Shown in pieces: positions 31,726 to 42,283 of a stretch of 64,000 nt of DNA (position 1 is the first letter of the stretch; each line of letters starts with the position of its first letter). A program made the position numbers and the translations under genes. Below the pieces are notes generated by a model. The model was not told the DNA's origin, did no database searches, and saw only the letters and a list, made by a program, of their open reading frames with translations. Source of the stretch: Pseudomonas cremoricolorata. GTDB lineage: Bacteria; Pseudomonadota; Gammaproteobacteria; Pseudomonadales; Pseudomonadaceae. The stretch lies in assembly GCF_000759535.1 (NCBI RefSeq), contig NZ_CP009455.1, forward strand, positions 3,906,001-3,970,000, read 5' to 3'.

Positions 31726-33780
31726 ATGAACCCTTCCGGTATGAGCATCAAATGGCGCATCACTCTGCTTGGCGGCGTGTGCCTGCTGGCAGTGGTGGTG
31801 TCGATCCTGTGCGCCACCCTGTGGCAGGCGCAGCGCATCTCCAGCACCTTGCAGCAACAGAGCACCGAGCGCTTCGAACAACTGGCCACGGCCCGCCTGC
31901 AAGACAGCGCTGCTGCCCAGGCGCTGCGCATGCAGCGGGTGTTCGACGATAACCGGCTGTACCTGGAGGGCCTGGCAGGGCAACTGCTGCAGTTGCAGGA
32001 GCAACAACAGCGCGGCCTGATCAGCGCCCAGGCCCTGCGCCAGCAACTGGTGGGCAGGGCCGCCACGGCTTTGGCGCAACGCCCGCAACTGCTCGGCCTG
32101 TACGTGGTGTTCGAGCGTAACGCGCTGGACGGGCAAGACAGCGGTTTCGTCGATCAAACGGCCCTGGCCAGCAATGCCAGTGGCCGCTTCGCCTTGTACT
32201 GGTCGCAGGCCCAGGCGGGCCAGGCGCAGCAGACCGCGCTGACTGAAGACAACATTCTTCTCGACCGCTCGGCGCCCGGCAGCGAGGCGGAAAACGCCTG
32301 GTATGCCTGCCCGACGAAAACCGCCCAGGCCTGCGTGATCGAGCCGTATACGGTCAGTGTCGAAGGCCAGGACACGCTGATGAGCAGCGTCGCCCTGCCC
32401 CTGCTGCGTGACGGTAAGGTCATCGGTGTGGTGGGCGTCGACATCAGTCTGGCCACGTTGCAGCGCCTGACCGGCGAGTTGCAGCGCCAGCTTTACGAGG
32501 GCAAGGCCAGCGTGGGGCTGACCTCGGCCACAGGGCTTGCCGTGGCTCAGGTCAACGGTGATGTCGAAGGCCCTCAGGCGCAGGTCAACGCCGCCTTCAG
32601 CCCCATCGAGGGTGCGCGCCCCTGGACCTTGCAGGTTCAGGTGGCCAAGACGCTGCTGCTAGAACCTGCGCTGCGCCTGCAAGCCAGCTTCGACGCCGCC
32701 AGTCGTCAGGCCAACTGGCAGAGCCTGAGTTGGGGTGGTTTGTGCGCGCTTCTGGGCGTGCTGATTCTGGGCTGGGCGACCCACAGCGCCACCCGGCCAC
32801 TGTTGCAGGTGGCCGACGCGCTGGACAGCGTGGTCGATGGTGACGGCGACCTGACCCAGCGCCTGCCGCAGCGTCGGGCGGCAGAGCCGGGCCGCCTGGT
32901 GGACGGCTTCAACCGCTTCCTGGAAAAGCTGCAACCGCTGTTGCACACCATTCAGAGCACCGCCGGCGAGGCACGCGCCTGCGCCAGTCGCTCGGCTGAC
33001 ATCACCCGCGCGGTCAACAGCGACATGTACCAGCAGCATGGCCAGGTCGAGCAGACCGTTACCGCGCTGGTACAGATGGGCGCCAATGCCGAGGAAATCG
33101 CCAACCACTCGGCCAGCGCGGCGCAGGCGGCCAGTACCGCCGAGTTGGAGACCCGCGCGGGCATGCAGCGCTTCGACGACACCCGCCAGGGCATTACCGA
33201 GCTGGACGACAACCTGCGCGACACCCTGGGGCGCATCGAGGCCCTGGCCAACAGCGGCGCGCAGATCAATCAGGTACTGGACGTGATCAGCACCCTGGCG
33301 CAGAAAACCAACCTGCTGGCGCTCAATGCGGCCATCGAAGCCGCCCGCGCCGGAGACCAGGGCCGCGGCTTTGCCGTGGTCGCCGATGAGGTGCGCACCC
33401 TGGCCGCCAACACCCAGCACTCCACCACAGAAATCCGCGAGGTGGTAGAGCGTCTGCGCAGCCTGACCCAGGACGCCCTGGAGGGCATGCTCGACAGCCG
33501 CCAGCGTACCGTGCAAGTGGTCGAGCAGATCAATCACACCCACGACAGCATGCAAACCATCAGCCGCGCCGTGGACACCATCAACGAGATGAACCAGCAC
33601 ATCGCCTCGGCCACCGGCCAGCAGCATCAGGTGATCGATGAAATTGCCCAGCGCATGAGCGAGATTCGTGGCATCAGCCAACGCCTGACCGAGCGCATGG
33701 ACGAATCCAGCACCCTGAGCCGCTCACTGGACGGCCTGGCCGAAGATCAACAGGCGCTGTTGGCGCATTTTCGCACCTGA
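31726..33780 (+). CDS. Methyl-accepting chemotaxis protein with dCache sensor
   Basis: A 684-residue chemoreceptor. A first membrane helix ([20 protein letters not shown]), a periplasmic region of about 300 residues of the dCache type (WYACP, then VVGVDISL), a second helix ([18 protein letters not shown]), HAMP, and the signalling domain with [20 protein letters not shown] are visible. An AAGGAG site supports the first ATG. No CheR-binding pentapeptide is at the C-terminus. dCache receptors commonly bind amino acids or amines directly; the ligand here is unknown. Confidence 0.9.
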   Translation: MNPSGMSIKWRITLLGGVCLLAVVVSILCATLWQAQRISSTLQQQSTERFEQLATARLQDSAAAQALRMQRVFDDNRLYLEGLAGQLLQLQEQQQRGLISAQALRQQLVGRAATALAQRPQLLGLYVVFERNALDGQDSGFVDQTALASNASGRFALYWSQAQAGQAQQTALTEDNILLDRSAPGSEAENAWYACPTKTAQACVIEPYTVSVEGQDTLMSSVALPLLRDGKVIGVVGVDISLATLQRLTGELQRQLYEGKASVGLTSATGLAVAQVNGDVEGPQAQVNAAFSPIEGARPWTLQVQVAKTLLLEPALRLQASFDAASRQANWQSLSWGGLCALLGVLILGWATHSATRPLLQVADALDSVVDGDGDLTQRLPQRRAAEPGRLVDGFNRFLEKLQPLLHTIQSTAGEARACASRSADITRAVNSDMYQQHGQVEQTVTALVQMGANAEEIANHSASAAQAASTAELETRAGMQRFDDTRQGITELDDNLRDTLGRIEALANSGAQINQVLDVISTLAQKTNLLALNAAIEAARAGDQGRGFAVVADEVRTLAANTQHSTTEIREVVERLRSLTQDALEGMLDSRQRTVQVVEQINHTHDSMQTISRAVDTINEMNQHIASATGQQHQVIDEIAQRMSEIRGISQRLTERMDESSTLSRSLDGLAEDQQALLAHFRT

Positions 33781-33804
33781 AGCTGCTGCGCTGCGGCGCC
33801 TGGC

Positions 33805-34728
33805 TCAGGCGTCGTGGCGGCGGGTCGCTGAAGGGCATTCGCCGAACAACGCCCGGTAATGCGCGGCGAAGTGGCTGAGGTGGAAGAAGCCCTGGCGCCA
33901 GGCCACTTCGCTGACGTTGCACTGCTCGGCACGGGTGCTTAGCAAGGTGCGTCGTACGCTGTTCAGGCGCACGTTGCGCAGGTACTCCAGCGGGCGCAGG
34001 CCGGTGACTTGCTGGAAGCTGTTCTGCAAGGTGCGCCGGCTGACCCGCAGGCTATGGCAGATGTCGAGGATGCTCAGCGGCTGATCGGGTTGCTGTTGCA
34101 GCAACTCCTGACTGCGCCGCACCAGGTAGGCGCTGACCGCCAGGTTGCCGCGCCGGCTGCGCACGTCGTCTTCGGCCAGTTGGAACAAGTCGAGAAAAGC
34201 TTCGAGCAGTTGCTCCTGGATCTGCGCTTCCGGCAACCCGGGGGCCTCGAGCAAGGCGCTCAGGCGTTGGCGCAGACGTTGCAGCGGTGCACCGCTCAGC
34301 GCCACCTGTGACGCACTGCGCAGGCGCTGGCGCTGGCCTTCGCTAAGTTCCAGCGCGGCATGTCGAGCGAAGCGCGTCTGGTCGATATTGGCCGCCAGCA
34401 CCTGGCTGCCAGCAGGGGCATGCAAGGTGAACTCCTCTCCATCGCGCAGCAGCGCGACGCCGCCGTCAGCGACCTGCTGGCCCTGAATAAGCGGCGGAAA
34501 ACTGGCCTCCAGCGACAGGGCGATACACAGCCGTCCGCGTGGCGCCCGGCCTTGTTGCAACACACGTTTGTCCAGCACTTCACGGAACACCTGAAAACCT
34601 GTGCCGCAAGCCTGGGTCAACTGGCTGGTGAGGGGGCCACGCTCGATCTGGGCATACACCTGGTCCCAGCCTGCAATGGACCCGGCATGTTGCTGCGAGT
34701 CATGGAAACGACGGGTTTCGACGAACAT
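33805..34728 (-). CDS. AraC-family transcriptional regulator
   Basis: A 307-residue regulator with an N-terminal cupin-like sensing domain and a C-terminal AraC double helix-turn-helix (SILDICHSLRVSRRTLQNSF, then VSEVAWRQGFFHLSHFAAHY). The layout resembles ethanolamine-type (EutR-like) regulators. A GGGG site fits the ATG at 34728, giving 307 residues rather than the 332 of the longer frame. It converges with the chemoreceptor gene and is divergent from the IclR gene at 35041. It may control the porin-aldehyde dehydrogenase pair, but no direct evidence is visible. Confidence 0.85.
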   Translation of the reverse strand: MFVETRRFHDSQQHAGSIAGWDQVYAQIERGPLTSQLTQACGTGFQVFREVLDKRVLQQGRAPRGRLCIALSLEASFPPLIQGQQVADGGVALLRDGEEFTLHAPAGSQVLAANIDQTRFARHAALELSEGQRQRLRSASQVALSGAPLQRLRQRLSALLEAPGLPEAQIQEQLLEAFLDLFQLAEDDVRSRRGNLAVSAYLVRRSQELLQQQPDQPLSILDICHSLRVSRRTLQNSFQQVTGLRPLEYLRNVRLNSVRRTLLSTRAEQCNVSEVAWRQGFFHLSHFAAHYRALFGECPSATRRHDA

Positions 34729-34900
34729 GAGGCGTGCCCCTCGGTGAGCAAGCGCAGAAGGTTCTGTAGCGCGGCGTTCTCCCTGACGCCGGCACAGGTT
34801 CAAGCGCCAGCATGGGCCGCCTGCCTGGGCGCAAACGTTGCAGATGGAAAGATTTATCCCATATCAGCACAGAGCATTCAAGCAATTAATTTGCTAATTA

Positions 34901-34913
34901 CTCACATTGTGAG
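34901..34913. promoter_or_regulatory. CTCACA-T-TGTGAG palindrome in the AraC/IclR intergenic region
   Basis: A perfect 13-base dyad with 6-base arms lies in the AT-rich part of the 312-base gap between the divergent AraC (34728) and IclR (35041) genes. Two AATTA-containing tracts stand just before it (GCAATTAATTTGC, CTAATTAC). It is placed to regulate either gene and may be an IclR autoregulation site. Confidence 0.45.
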
Positions 34914-35040
34914 ATTAATGCACAGTTAATCGGTATCGTGATCAACCTGTGAATCTGTTTTTCTCAGCATAAATCTCCTATCCTCTGCCCACCCTGGCGC
35001 CTGCGCAGCGGCAGCGCCCTTTCACACGTGATGGAGCAAG

Positions 35041-35781
35041 ATGAGCAGCCTGAGCAAGATGCTGAGCGTGCTGGACCTGTTCAGCCCGACTACCCTGAAA
35101 ATCGACCCCGAGACCATTGCCGAACGCATGGGGCTGTCCCGCGCGACGGTGTACCGCTACGTCAAGGATTTGTGCGACGCGGGCCTGCTGGTGCGGGTCG
35201 ATGCTGGCAGTTATGGCCTGGGGCCGCGGATCATCGAACTGGACTGGATGATGCGCCAGTACGACCCGATCCTGATCGCCGGGCGCGAGCTGATGCATGA
35301 ACTGTCCAACGAGACCGGCCTTGCGGTGTTCGCCAGCGTGTTCTACGACGGACGCATCATCAACACCTACATCGCCGAGCCCAGCGACACTTACCGCTTC
35401 GCCTTCGGCCGCGGTCAACCGCTGCCGTTCTTTCGCGGTGCGCAATCGAAAGTGCTGATCGCGTTCCAGAAAGGCCGACGCCTGCAACGCCTGTTCGATG
35501 AGCAGATGTCCAGCGACCCACAGGCCGCCTACGACTGGCAGGGCTTCGCCAAGGCGGCGAAGAAGATTCGCAAGGACGGCTACTGCGTCACCCACGACGA
35601 ACTGAACCTGGGGCTCACCGGCATTGCCGCCCCGATCTTCGCCGCGGGCAGCGACGATATTCTCGGCAGCCTGGCGGCGGTCGGCACCAGCGACAACTTC
35701 CGCCTGCTGCGCCAGGAAGCGGTGACCGAGCGGGTCATGCAGACCGCTCGGAGCATCGCCGCGAAGTTGCAGGCGGACTGA
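35041..35781 (+). CDS. IclR-family transcriptional regulator
   Basis: A 246-residue regulator. The N-terminal winged helix contains PETIAERMGLSRATVYRYVKDLCDAGLL; the C-terminal IclR effector domain runs from about 75 with NETGLAVFASVFYDGRIINTYIAEP and GYCVTHDELNLGLTGIAAPIF. Its stop codon directly abuts the stop of the convergent porin gene, leaving no space for separate terminators. It probably regulates the porin and aldehyde dehydrogenase genes downstream, an inference from position. Confidence 0.88.
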   Translation: MSSLSKMLSVLDLFSPTTLKIDPETIAERMGLSRATVYRYVKDLCDAGLLVRVDAGSYGLGPRIIELDWMMRQYDPILIAGRELMHELSNETGLAVFASVFYDGRIINTYIAEPSDTYRFAFGRGQPLPFFRGAQSKVLIAFQKGRRLQRLFDEQMSSDPQAAYDWQGFAKAAKKIRKDGYCVTHDELNLGLTGIAAPIFAAGSDDILGSLAAVGTSDNFRLLRQEAVTERVMQTARSIAAKLQAD

Positions 35782-37110
35782 TCAGAACGGTACGGCAACC
35801 ACCAGTTGGGTATACACGTTAGTGCCGTTGCCGTTGATCTGGTTGCCACCAGTGGTGCTGTCTTTCTCGGGCTTGTACAGCCCCACCAGCGGCGTGACGA
35901 TCAGGTGATCGTTGATCGCCCACTCCACGTACAGGTCAAGCTCACGGGCGGTCAGGTTCAGTGCCTGACGCTTTTCGATGCTGTTGATGTCGTAGTACAG
36001 CGCACCGAGGGTGACGTTGGGCAGCGGGTTGGCGATCAGCCCGACGTGGTGGATGCCGACGTTGGTGGCGAAGGGGCCTGCGTAGTTGGCGGTGACTTCA
36101 CCCTGGAACCAAGTGCCGTAGCCGGTGCTCTGGCCGGTGAACATCAAGTCCCAGTTCTTCGCGTAGCGCGAATAGCGGTAAGTGGCCTTGGGCGTCCACG
36201 GGGCGTCGGCGAAGGTGTACGCCGCCTCGGCGTACCAGGCACTGGGCAGGGTGCCGTTGGGCTTGTCCTGGCGGGCGTACTCGAAGGCGAAGAAGGCGTT
36301 CTCGACACCGGCGCTGCCCTCGCCGCGCAGGCTGTAGATGTTCATGCCGTCACGCTGGCGCTGGAAGTCGCTGGCCCAGCGCGTGTCGACGTCCATGCCG
36401 TGGATGTAGGTCAGGCCGAGGGTGCCGAGTTCGTTGGTGTATTCGAAGGTGCCGGCAGCCATTTCCGTTTTCGCCTGGGCGCGGTTGTCTGATTGCAGCC
36501 ACACCAGGCTGCCATGCACGCCCTCCTGCCCGCCCAGGCGCACCACCGCAGTACGATCGAACGCGTGGCGAGCCGCCAGGTAATAGGCGCCGCCACGGTT
36601 CAGCGCGCCATCGGCCGGACCCTTGCCGAGGTTGGCACCGTCGTCGTTGATGATGAAGCCACGTCCCAGCTTGACCACCTGGCGACCGCCGGAAATGTCC
36701 ACGCCGTCCTTGCCCAGCAGCGGGAACAGATCGCCCGAGCGCCAGCCGAGGAAGGCGTCTTCGATCTTGCTGGTGCCTTCATCGCCTGTGCTGTTGCCAC
36801 CGGCATCGCCATCTCCCCAGGTGGCCGAGCTGACCATGGCGAAGCCGCCGTAGGCGGTGCCGGCATCGCGCAGCCGGTAATCGCCGCTCAGGCCGTATTT
36901 GACGAAGCCCTCGCGCCAGGTCGAACCGCCACGGGTGCCGTCATAGTTTTTGCGGCTGTTGAACAGGCCATACACCGCCAATACATCGGCGTTGAGGTGG
37001 GCATCGTCGTCGCTGTACAGCTCGTAGGCCGGCGCTGGCAGGCTGACGCCCAGTGCCAGGGAAAGCATCAGGCTGTGCCGGGCGGTCTTGGTGAACAGGG
37101 GGTGGGTCAT
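35782..37110 (-). CDS. Outer-membrane porin, paralogue of the amine-locus porin
   Basis: A 442-residue beta-barrel with signal peptide (MLSLALGVSLPAPA) and C-terminal LVVAVPF. It aligns along its full length with the porin at 8935, sharing AYELY(A/S)DDD at the mature start, GGSTWREGF, DRTAVxRLGGQ and GGNQ...GNGTNVY near the end. It belongs to the same alginate-export/OprD-like group. The aldehyde dehydrogenase gene lies 128 bases upstream on the same strand, repeating the aldehyde dehydrogenase-porin pairing of the first locus. Confidence 0.87.
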   Translation of the reverse strand: MTHPLFTKTARHSLMLSLALGVSLPAPAYELYSDDDAHLNADVLAVYGLFNSRKNYDGTRGGSTWREGFVKYGLSGDYRLRDAGTAYGGFAMVSSATWGDGDAGGNSTGDEGTSKIEDAFLGWRSGDLFPLLGKDGVDISGGRQVVKLGRGFIINDDGANLGKGPADGALNRGGAYYLAARHAFDRTAVVRLGGQEGVHGSLVWLQSDNRAQAKTEMAAGTFEYTNELGTLGLTYIHGMDVDTRWASDFQRQRDGMNIYSLRGEGSAGVENAFFAFEYARQDKPNGTLPSAWYAEAAYTFADAPWTPKATYRYSRYAKNWDLMFTGQSTGYGTWFQGEVTANYAGPFATNVGIHHVGLIANPLPNVTLGALYYDINSIEKRQALNLTARELDLYVEWAINDHLIVTPLVGLYKPEKDSTTGGNQINGNGTNVYTQLVVAVPF

Positions 37111-37238
37111 GCAGTGCTCCTGGGTGCCTTGACGGCATTCTTATCAGTGCAAGTGAAGGTCACCGGCACCTGCCGATGACTTGGAAAACGTCAGCGATCG
37201 CGCCTGGGCGCTGACCGCTGCGAGCCGAGCCAACTGAC

Positions 37239-38660
37239 TCAGGTCGATTGCGCCTTGCGCACGAACAGCAACTGCTGGCCGGTGTATTCGAGCAACCCGT
37301 CCAGGCCGAACTCGACGCCGAAGCCGGACATCTTGCAACCACCGAACGGCGTGTTGGGCTGGATCTGCGCGTGGCAGTTGACCCAGGCGACGCCGCTTTG
37401 CAAACGCGCCGCCAGTGCCTGGGCCTTGACCACGTCGGTACCCCACACCGAGCCGCCCAGGCCCATGCTGCTGCGGTTGGCACGTTTGAGGGCGTCCTCG
37501 ACGTCGTGATAGGCGATGACCGGCAACACCGGGCCGAACTGTTCTTCATCGACGAGGCGCTGGCCATCGCTGACATCGGCGACGATGGTCGGCGGATAGA
37601 AGTAACCGTTGCCCGCCAGCCGCTCGCCGCCACACAGAATCGTCGCACCAGCGCGCCGCGCATCTTCCACCAGCTCGCTGACCAACGCCAGCTGTTCGGC
37701 GTTCTGCACCGGGCCGAAGCTCACCTCAGGCTGCAAGCCATCGCCGATCACCTCGCGCCCGGCGCGCTCGGCCAGCGCCTGGGTGAAGGCCTGGTACTGC
37801 GACTCGTGCACGTACAGGCGCTTGAGTGCAGCGCAGGTCTGACCCATGTTGAGGAAGGCGGCATTGAAGATATCGTCGACCACCGCTTCGACCGAAGTCC
37901 CCGGCAGCACTATTGCGGCGTCGTTGCCACCCAGCTCGAGGGTCAAGCGCTTGAGGTTGCTGGCCGCGCCGCGCATCACGCTCTGCCCGGTGGGGGTGGA
38001 GCCGGTGAAGACGATCTTGTCGATGTCAGGGTGGGTGGTGATGGCGCTGCCCAAGCCTTTCTCGCCGGTAACGATGTTGATCACCCCAGGCGGCAGGTGG
38101 CGGTCGAGAATCTGCACCAGGCGCAGGGTGCTCAGCGGCGTCAGGCTGGACGGCTTGCTGACCACACAGTTACCCGCGCGCAGGGCCGGAATGATATGCC
38201 AAACGGCGATCATGAACGGCCAGTTCCACGGCGTGATGGAGGCCACGACACCCAGTGGCTTGCGGTGCAGCTCGACGCGTTGCTGGGGGGTTTCTTCGAT
38301 CAGTTCGACGGGAATCTTCAACTCGGCGTTGTAGCGCGTCCAGGCGACCGCGCCCATGACCTCTGACATGGCCAGGGCCAGAGGTTTGCCCTGCTCCTGC
38401 ACGATCAGCCGAGCGATATCGGCCGCTTCGCGCTCGATGTCGTCAGCGGCCAGGTTCAGGCACGTGCGCCGGGTCGAAGCGCTGCTCAGGCTCCAGGCGG
38501 CGAACGCTGCGCGGGCGGCGCGCACGGCATCGTCGAGCTGCTCCAGGGAGCCTGCCGGACAGCGGGCGAAAGCGTCCCCGGTGGCCGGATTGAGTACGGC
38601 GAAATCACCGGCCTCCCCGGCTTGGGCAACACCATCGATCAACAGGTGGAACGTTTCCAT
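37239..38660 (-). CDS. NAD(P)-dependent aldehyde dehydrogenase
   Basis: A 473-residue aldehyde dehydrogenase. VASITPWNWPFMIAVW, the FTGSTPTG loop, Glu in LTLELGGND and the nucleophile in FLNMGQTCAALKRLYV are present. It is of the succinate-semialdehyde/betaine/coniferyl aldehyde dehydrogenase superfamily group and differs from the FeaB-like enzyme at 6814 in active-site context (TCAALKR versus ICAAGER). A GAGGA site supports the ATG at 38660. It probably works with the downstream porin on a common substrate class; which aldehyde is unknown. Confidence 0.9.
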   Translation of the reverse strand: METFHLLIDGVAQAGEAGDFAVLNPATGDAFARCPAGSLEQLDDAVRAARAAFAAWSLSSASTRRTCLNLAADDIEREAADIARLIVQEQGKPLALAMSEVMGAVAWTRYNAELKIPVELIEETPQQRVELHRKPLGVVASITPWNWPFMIAVWHIIPALRAGNCVVSKPSSLTPLSTLRLVQILDRHLPPGVINIVTGEKGLGSAITTHPDIDKIVFTGSTPTGQSVMRGAASNLKRLTLELGGNDAAIVLPGTSVEAVVDDIFNAAFLNMGQTCAALKRLYVHESQYQAFTQALAERAGREVIGDGLQPEVSFGPVQNAEQLALVSELVEDARRAGATILCGGERLAGNGYFYPPTIVADVSDGQRLVDEEQFGPVLPVIAYHDVEDALKRANRSSMGLGGSVWGTDVVKAQALAARLQSGVAWVNCHAQIQPNTPFGGCKMSGFGVEFGLDGLLEYTGQQLLFVRKAQST

Positions 38661-38910
38661 ACACACTTCCTCGGCAGCGCCGCGCGCAGGCGCGAAGCCA
38701 CGTTCAGGTGGGACCAACAGGGTTCGACGCCGTTGGCTGCTCAGTGCAGCAGCCTTGGGCCTGGAACCGATGCTAGTCGGCGCCTGCCGAACACGGTTAG
38801 CCCAAAACGGCGGGATTGTGCGACGCCATGGCCCTGAGCTGGAGCAATCGCCGGCCCGGTGGTGGCAGAGGTGGCGAGCAGCGCCGTCTGGCTGGGGAAC
38901 GGCAGGCGAG

Positions 38911-39228
38911 TCAGCCTTGTGGCTGCTCGTTGAACCATTGCGCGTAGGGGGTGTTGCGCACCTGCCTGCGGTTGTAGTCGGGGCTGCCATCGCGCCACCA
39001 CACCGGGCCGCGCTCACCCAGCGCGACCTTCGCTTCATTGACCGCCTGGCGGGCCGCACGCAATTGCGCGTCATCGTCTGCGGCCTTGGCCGTCTTGACC
39101 GCACGCCGCGCGGTCATCAGCCTCTTGACCCAGTGCTGGCGCTGGGCGGGGTCAAGGTCCGGGTTGCTACACCGACAGAGCTGGCCCTTGACCACGAAAT
39201 AACGGCCGTCCGGGGTGGTCGGGTACAT
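38911..39228 (-). CDS. Small conserved protein of unknown function
   Basis: A 105-residue basic protein without signal peptide. It starts MYPTTPDGRYFVVKGQLCRCSNP, has a long central helix rich in Ala, Lys and Arg, and ends with RNTPYAQWFNEQP. I recognise the type as common in pseudomonads but know no function. The two Cys (CRC) near residue 18 could bind metal, though no partner motif is seen. It lies 28 bases after the next upstream gene (39257) on the same strand, so the two may form an operon. Confidence 0.68.
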   Translation of the reverse strand: MYPTTPDGRYFVVKGQLCRCSNPDLDPAQRQHWVKRLMTARRAVKTAKAADDDAQLRAARQAVNEAKVALGERGPVWWRDGSPDYNRRQVRNTPYAQWFNEQPQG

Positions 39229-39256
39229 ACCGTGGCGGCGCTGTCGGGCGCGCGTC

Positions 39257-39583
39257 TCAGGCCTGGTCGGCGAGGTCTTTGATGGCCCGCTCGGCAGCGT
39301 CCTGGAAGACCTGGCGCAGCGCCTCGCCCTTGGCCTCGCTGATGACCTTGGCGACGATCAGGCCATGGGCGAAGCCCAGGGCCAGGTGCTTGGCGCCGAG
39401 CAATTCATCACGATTGTCGACATCGGCGATGTCACCCAGGTAGAGCGCCGCCGGGTGCTCATAGCGCTCGGCCAGGCTCAGCGCGCGCAGCGCGTCCAGG
39501 GAAAGGGTGAACTGCGCCGCTGCGGTCCCACCCAGGCTCAGATGCTCGTACTGAAGCAAGCTCAGACGGTCGGTAACGGTCAT
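39257..39583 (-). CDS. Small soluble protein of unknown function
   Basis: A 108-residue acidic, helix-rich protein with no cysteine and no membrane segment. Segments LDALRALSLAERYEHPAALY and ALGFAHGLIVAKVISEAKGE stand out. I do not recognise the family. A GGGAG-type ribosome site lies before the ATG. It precedes the 105-residue gene on the same strand. Confidence 0.65.
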   Translation of the reverse strand: MTVTDRLSLLQYEHLSLGGTAAAQFTLSLDALRALSLAERYEHPAALYLGDIADVDNRDELLGAKHLALGFAHGLIVAKVISEAKGEALRQVFQDAAERAIKDLADQA

Positions 39584-39735
39584 GGTGAATCTCCCTTTCC
39601 TCGATGAGGTCGTTGAACTGCAAACGGCGTGGTGCCTGGATCAGTAGTGGCTAGTGGATATGCGCTTGAGGGTAACAGAACGTTGTCATCGCCGGAGTAG
39701 CAACGCAGAGGATATTTCCATATCAGTGTGGTCGA

Positions 39736-41820
39736 TCATGCTGAGTCCTGCTGCTCACCCGCCGATTTGCCCAGCAACTGACTGACGCTGGCGACCAATC
39801 GTTCCAAGGCGAACGGTTTGATCAGCACGGCGCTGCCCTGGTCCTGCGGGCAGTCGTGCAACACGTGTGGCTCGGCAAAGCCAGTCATGTATAGCACGGG
39901 CAGCGCCGGACGCAGCTGGCGACCAGCATCGGCCATCTGCCGACCGTCGAGGGTGCCGGGCAAGCCTATATCGGTCACCAGCAGATCGATGCGCATGTCC
40001 GACTGCAACAGTTGCAGACCGGCCTGGCCGTCGGCGGCCTCCAGCACCAGGTAACCCTGGCTGCTCAGCAACTCGGTGACGAACAGGCGCACCGAGGGCT
40101 CGTCGTCGACCACCAGCACGGTTTCACCGGCGTGCGCCACAGGGCTCGGCACGCTGACTTCACTGCGCTCATCGAGCGCTACCGACACCGCGTGGCTAGG
40201 CAACTGCAGAGACACCCGGGTGCCCTGTCCCGGATGAGACTCGATGCGCACCTGACCGCCCGACTGCTTGGCGAAGCCGTAGATCATCGACAGGCCAAGT
40301 CCGGTCCCGGCGCCCACTTCCTTGGTGGTGAAGAATGGCTCGAAGGCCTTGGCCAGCACCTCAGGGCTCATGCCGATGCCGTCGTCGGCCACGCAAATGC
40401 TCAGATACCGCCCTGGAGCCAGCTCCGGGTCCAGATCCGGGCCGTGTTCGAGCCACTGGCTGGTGGTGCTGATGGTCATGCAGCCGCCGCCAAGCAAAGC
40501 ATCACGGGCGTTGATGCACAGATTGATCAGGGCATTCTCGACCTGTGCCGGGTCGACCAGGCAGGTGTCGGTGCTGGGGCTGAGCTCGACCTTGACGGTG
40601 ATCGAAGGGCCGACCGTACGACGGATCAGCTCTTCCAGATCGAGGATCAGGCCGTTGATGTCGGTGTGCACAGGCTGCAGGGTCTGGCGTCTGGAAAAGG
40701 CCAACAGGCGGTGAGTCAACGCCGCAGCCCGCTGCGCAGCGCCCTGGGCCACCCCGACGTAACGCTCGACATCGGCCTGGCGCCCCTGGCTCAAGCGCAG
40801 TTTGATCAGGTCCAGGCTGCCGGTGATGCCTGCCAGCAGATTGTTGAAGTCGTGGGCGATGCCGCCGGTCAACTGGCCCACCGCTTCCATCTTCTGCGCC
40901 TGGCGCAGCGCCGCCTGAGCCGCTTCCCGCTCGGCCACGGCCTGACTGACCCGGCTTTCCAATGAACGGTTGAGTTCCTGCAGCGCCGCTTCGGCATTCT
41001 TGCGCGCGGTGACGTCCATGGACGAGCCGATCAGGCCGATGATTTCACCCTCGTCATTGCGCAAAGGCGCCTTGACCGACAGCCAAGTGGCCGCCGAGCC
41101 ATCGGGCATGTCTACTTGCTCTTCGATCTGTTCGGCCTTGCCAGCGCGCATGATGCGCTGGTCGGTCTGCATGATCTGCAGCGCCTGCTGCTTGTCTTCG
41201 AGAAAGTCCAGGTCGGTCTTGCCCAGGTAGAACGACGGCGGCTTGCCGATCAGTTCGGTAGTACCGTGGTTGGCGACCAGCATGCGACCTTGCAGGTCCT
41301 TGGCGTACACCACGCCGGGCACCGCGCTGGTGAAGGTGCGCAGCAGCACCGACATGCGGTCGCGCTCGGCCTCGGCGGCGCGGCGCGACTCGATATCGAG
41401 CAATACTCCCGGGAAACGCACCGGCTGGCCGTGCTCATCGAGTTCGGCGCGGCCGTTGGCCTCGATCCAGCGATACTCGTCCTCGCCCTGGCGTACGCGA
41501 TACTCGCAGCGGTACGCACCGCCGCGGCTCATGGCCGAGCGAATCTGCAGGGCAACCTGCTCGCGGTCGTCAGGGTGGATAGACTCGAAGGCTTCTTCGA
41601 TGGCAATGCCGGCCATGCAGCGCTGCGCGCAGAGCCCGAAAGCACTGGCGAAGCGCTCGTCGGCGGTGACGCGATCAAGGGCGATATCCCAGACCCAGGT
41701 GCCGATGATGGCACCCGCATCCAGCGCCAGTTGCAGGCGCTCCTGTGCGTCGGTGCCAGGGCGCGATGCGGCCGGGCTGGTGTCGCCGCAAGGGGAAGTG
41801 CGATTGCCTGATTGGTCCAT
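39736..41820 (-). CDS. PAS-containing hybrid sensor histidine kinase
   Basis: A 694-residue cytoplasmic sensor. Two PAS domains occupy about 25-145 and 155-280, a coiled-coil linker leads to the phosphoacceptor H-box ([14 protein letters not shown], near 320), then the ATPase domain with N, G1 and G2 boxes ([28 protein letters not shown]) and a C-terminal receiver with VVDDEP and [10 protein letters not shown]. No membrane segment is seen. Start at ATG 41820 has a GAGG site; the GTG at 41856 would add 12 residues. No response regulator gene is adjacent, so output is unknown. Confidence 0.92.
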   Translation of the reverse strand: MDQSGNRTSPCGDTSPAASRPGTDAQERLQLALDAGAIIGTWVWDIALDRVTADERFASAFGLCAQRCMAGIAIEEAFESIHPDDREQVALQIRSAMSRGGAYRCEYRVRQGEDEYRWIEANGRAELDEHGQPVRFPGVLLDIESRRAAEAERDRMSVLLRTFTSAVPGVVYAKDLQGRMLVANHGTTELIGKPPSFYLGKTDLDFLEDKQQALQIMQTDQRIMRAGKAEQIEEQVDMPDGSAATWLSVKAPLRNDEGEIIGLIGSSMDVTARKNAEAALQELNRSLESRVSQAVAEREAAQAALRQAQKMEAVGQLTGGIAHDFNNLLAGITGSLDLIKLRLSQGRQADVERYVGVAQGAAQRAAALTHRLLAFSRRQTLQPVHTDINGLILDLEELIRRTVGPSITVKVELSPSTDTCLVDPAQVENALINLCINARDALLGGGCMTISTTSQWLEHGPDLDPELAPGRYLSICVADDGIGMSPEVLAKAFEPFFTTKEVGAGTGLGLSMIYGFAKQSGGQVRIESHPGQGTRVSLQLPSHAVSVALDERSEVSVPSPVAHAGETVLVVDDEPSVRLFVTELLSSQGYLVLEAADGQAGLQLLQSDMRIDLLVTDIGLPGTLDGRQMADAGRQLRPALPVLYMTGFAEPHVLHDCPQDQGSAVLIKPFALERLVASVSQLLGKSAGEQQDSA

Positions 41821-41930
41821 CACATGCCTCAGTCCTGCATCTGGACCGTCAGACACCCCGCCTCGTGCGGGGTTTCAGGGTTGTGCGCAGCGAAGTGCGC
41901 CGTGTTCGACAGCGCATGATGGCAGCAAAC

Positions 41931-42164
41931 TCATGGCATGAGAATGGCCTGGCGAAACTCGATCGACGGCACCGCGACCATGCCTCGCTGCCCGTGCAAC
42001 CAGGCGCGCATCTTGGTCGAATCGAATATCTGGCCCTCTTCCATCATCTGCAGGATCAATGCCTGGGACATTCGGTAACACCCGCACTGCTGGCACTGAC
42101 GTTGCTCCCAACCGGAGGCGCACTGAATGGACTCTGCCTGGCCAGCACAGATCAGACAACTCAT
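41931..42164 (-). CDS. Small cysteine-rich protein
   Basis: A 77-residue protein with CLIC at residues 3-6, a further Cys at 15, and CQQCGC at 24-29, followed by a Cys-free tail. The pattern suggests a zinc ribbon-like fold. I do not recognise the family. It stands alone between the histidine kinase gene and the Nudix gene, all on the minus strand. Confidence 0.62.
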   Translation of the reverse strand: MSCLICAGQAESIQCASGWEQRQCQQCGCYRMSQALILQMMEEGQIFDSTKMRAWLHGQRGMVAVPSIEFRQAILMP

Positions 42165-42283
42165 GGAACCCCCTTGTTCGTGTTGTGTGGGGTGGATGAA
42201 AGTGTGCGAATCAACTCAGCGGCGTAACGCCTGCACTACGGATGAGAATTTCGTGCCAGTTACGGGTCACACTTGTGCGAAGG

